The position numbers were made by a program, and so were the translations under genes. A model generated the notes under the pieces. It was not told the origin of the DNA. It made no database searches and worked only from the letters and a program-made list of their open reading frames with translations. Shown here in pieces: positions 62,104 through 64,000 of a stretch of 64,000 bases of DNA; position 1 is the stretch's first letter; the number at the start of each line of letters is the position of its first letter. Source of the DNA: an uncultured Pelagibacteraceae bacterium (GTDB lineage: Bacteria > Pseudomonadota > Alphaproteobacteria > Pelagibacterales > Pelagibacteraceae); contig CACITU010000005.1 of the NCBI GenBank assembly GCA_902589725.1, positions 1 through 64,000 on the forward strand, read 5' to 3'.

Positions 62104-62131
62104 ATTTTTGAAAGTAAAAAAAATTATTTTT

Positions 62132-63532
62132 TTAAGAGTGTATGGCTCTTTTATCTACTGATAAAGCGGCTTCTTTAACTGCTTCTGAAAAAGTTGGATG
62201 AGCATGACAAGTTCGGGCAATATCTTCTGCACTTGCACCAAATTCCATTGCAACACCGATCTCTGCAATTAATTCTCCTGCATGAGGCCCAATTATATGT
62301 GCTCCTAATACTTTATCAGTTTGTTCATCTGCCAGAATTTTAACAAATCCTTCTGCATCATCTATGGCCTTTGCTCTTGAATTTGCCATAAAAGAAAATT
62401 TTCCCACTTTATATGTTTTGTTTAACTCTTTTAATTGTTCCTCAGTTTTACCAATTGAGGCAACTTCTGGTGTTGTATAAATTACTCCTGGTATTGTATC
62501 ATAATTAACATGTCCAGACTGTCCTACAATATTTTCTGCAACTGCCATACCTTCATCCTCTGCTTTATGCGCAAGCATTGGACCAACAATTACATCACCT
62601 ATAGCATAAATATTTTCTACATTTGTCTTAAAATTTTTATCAGTTTTAATTCTATGGCTTTCATCAAGATTTACTCCTACAGACTCTAAATTTAAACCAT
62701 CAGTGTTAGGTTTTCTTCCAACAGAAATTAAAACAACATCACACTCAAAATTATTTTTTTTACCATCTTTATCTATTGTTGAAACTACTGCGCCCGCTGT
62801 ATTTTTTTCAATTGTTTCGACTTTATTTTGCATATTAAATTTCATTCCTTGTTTTTTTAAAATTTTCATAAATTCTGAGGAGATTTCTTTATCCATTCCT
62901 GGAGTAATATGATCTAAAAATTCAACAACTTGAACTTCTGCTCCAAGTCTTGACCATACAGATCCCATTTCTAATCCTATATAACCTCCCCCAACTACAA
63001 CCATTTTCTTAGGTACCTTTTCTAACTTTAGAGCACCTGTTGATGAGACAATTGTTTTCTCGTCAATTTCTATTTTTGGTAATGAAACTGGTACTGATCC
63101 TGTAGCGATAACTATTTTTTCTGTTTGGATAATAATTTCTTTATTTTTATCATCCTTAATTAAAATTTCATTTTTAGATTTAAAACTTCCGTGTCCTTTA
63201 AAGTAAGTAACTTTGTTTTTTTTTAAAAGAAATTCGACACCTTTTGTAAGAACTGTTACAGCTTTATCTTTACTCTTCATCATTTTTTCTAAATTTAATT
63301 TAACTTCACCAACTTCAATACCTTTGTTTGCTAAATGTTTAACTTTGTGAAATTCCTCAGATAAATTAAGTAAGCTTTTTGATGGGATACAACCAATATT
63401 AAGACAAGTGCCTCCCAAAGATCCTCTGGACTCTATACATGCTGTTTTTAATCCTAATTGAGCAAGTCTGATAGCACAGACGTAACCACCAGGTCCTCCT
63501 CCAATAACAACAGCTTGAAATTTTTCTGACAT
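62132..63532 (-). CDS. lpdA: Dihydrolipoyl dehydrogenase (E3)
   Basis: [59 protein letters not shown]. Confidence 0.97.
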   Translation of the reverse strand: MSEKFQAVVIGGGPGGYVCAIRLAQLGLKTACIESRGSLGGTCLNIGCIPSKSLLNLSEEFHKVKHLANKGIEVGEVKLNLEKMMKSKDKAVTVLTKGVEFLLKKNKVTYFKGHGSFKSKNEILIKDDKNKEIIIQTEKIVIATGSVPVSLPKIEIDEKTIVSSTGALKLEKVPKKMVVVGGGYIGLEMGSVWSRLGAEVQVVEFLDHITPGMDKEISSEFMKILKKQGMKFNMQNKVETIEKNTAGAVVSTIDKDGKKNNFECDVVLISVGRKPNTDGLNLESVGVNLDESHRIKTDKNFKTNVENIYAIGDVIVGPMLAHKAEDEGMAVAENIVGQSGHVNYDTIPGVIYTTPEVASIGKTEEQLKELNKTYKVGKFSFMANSRAKAIDDAEGFVKILADEQTDKVLGAHIIGPHAGELIAEIGVAMEFGASAEDIARTCHAHPTFSEAVKEAALSVDKRAIHS

Positions 63533-64000
63533 TTAAATATCCAAAAATAACCTTCTAGGGTCTTCTAAATTTTCTTTAATCATTTTAAGAAAAGACACAG
63601 ATTCTTTTCCATCAATGATTCTGTGATCATATGATAGTGCTAAATACATAATTGGTCTTATTTTAATTTCACCATCTATAACGACTGGTCTTTCTACTAT
63701 GTTATGCATACCTAACACACCAGATTGAGGTAAATTTAGTATTGGAGTTGAAAGCATAGACCCATAAACACCTCCGTTACTAATTGTGAATGTCCCACCT
63801 TGAAGATCTTCGATAGTTAATTTTCCATCTCTTGCTTTTTCAGAGATTTCTTTAATGTTTTTTTCTATATCAGCAAAAGATAACTCATCTACATTTCTTA
63901 AAACTGGAACAACTAAACCTTTTTCTGTTCCTACTGCAAAACTAATATTGTAATAATTTTTATAGATAATTTCATCTCCGTCTATTTCAGCATTCACTGC
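63533..64000 (-). CDS. sucB: Dihydrolipoyllysine succinyltransferase, C-terminal part (truncated by window edge)
   Basis: [37 protein letters not shown]...[19 protein letters not shown]2 catalytic domain. Confidence 0.95.
   Translation of the reverse strand, partial: AVNAEIDGDEIIYKNYYNISFAVGTEKGLVVPVLRNVDELSFADIEKNIKEISEKARDGKLTIEDLQGGTFTISNGGVYGSMLSTPILNLPQSGVLGMHNIVERPVVIDGEIKIRPIMYLALSYDHRIIDGKESVSFLKMIKENLEDPRRLFLDI

Overview
AT-rich, tightly packed alphaproteobacterial chromosome segment. Gene content and order (class I LysRS, SAM-II/metX, ChvGI-AhcY, atp operon, sucB-lpd) look like the SAR11/Pelagibacter lineage; this is an inference, since no search was possible. Positions 1-37.8 kb are mostly housekeeping: peptidoglycan recycling (MurU/AmgK, AmpG, NlpC/P60), TsaE, AhcY, ChvG/ChvI, PolA, BioY, RegA, an ODC/deoxyhypusine-synthase-like/ureohydrolase polyamine operon, L28, PyrD, LysK, TrkH, TyrA, HisC, a SAM-II riboswitch with metX-metW-gloB, L21/L27/Obg, ProBA, NadD, RsfS, CtpA, RppH, atpHAGDC and PriA. 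From about 37.9 to 62.1 kb, between priA and lpd-sucB, all genes lie on the minus strand and form a near-complete type IVa pilus locus: PilB, PilC, a PilM-PilN fusion, PilO, PilP, PilQ, PilT, PilD, FimT/PilV/PilW/PilX-like minor pilins, PilY1 and eight pilins with nearly the same N-terminus. The most unusual points are: (1) a PilY1 whose von Willebrand A domain is split by an NHL-like beta-propeller; (2) a PilMN fusion with an N-terminal segment resembling an integrase arm-binding fold; (3) a beta-helix/beta-barrel autotransporter-like protein with a C-terminal coiled coil, sandwiched between two pilin genes and apparently translationally coupled to one; (4) a ~300-bp noncoding gap with five same-orientation copies of CTCTAACACA, two of them 20 bp apart and just upstream of a TTGACA promoter for pilMNOPQBC; (5) a strong promoter in front of one pilin, marking it as the probable major pilin; (6) several uncharacterised small proteins inside the locus.
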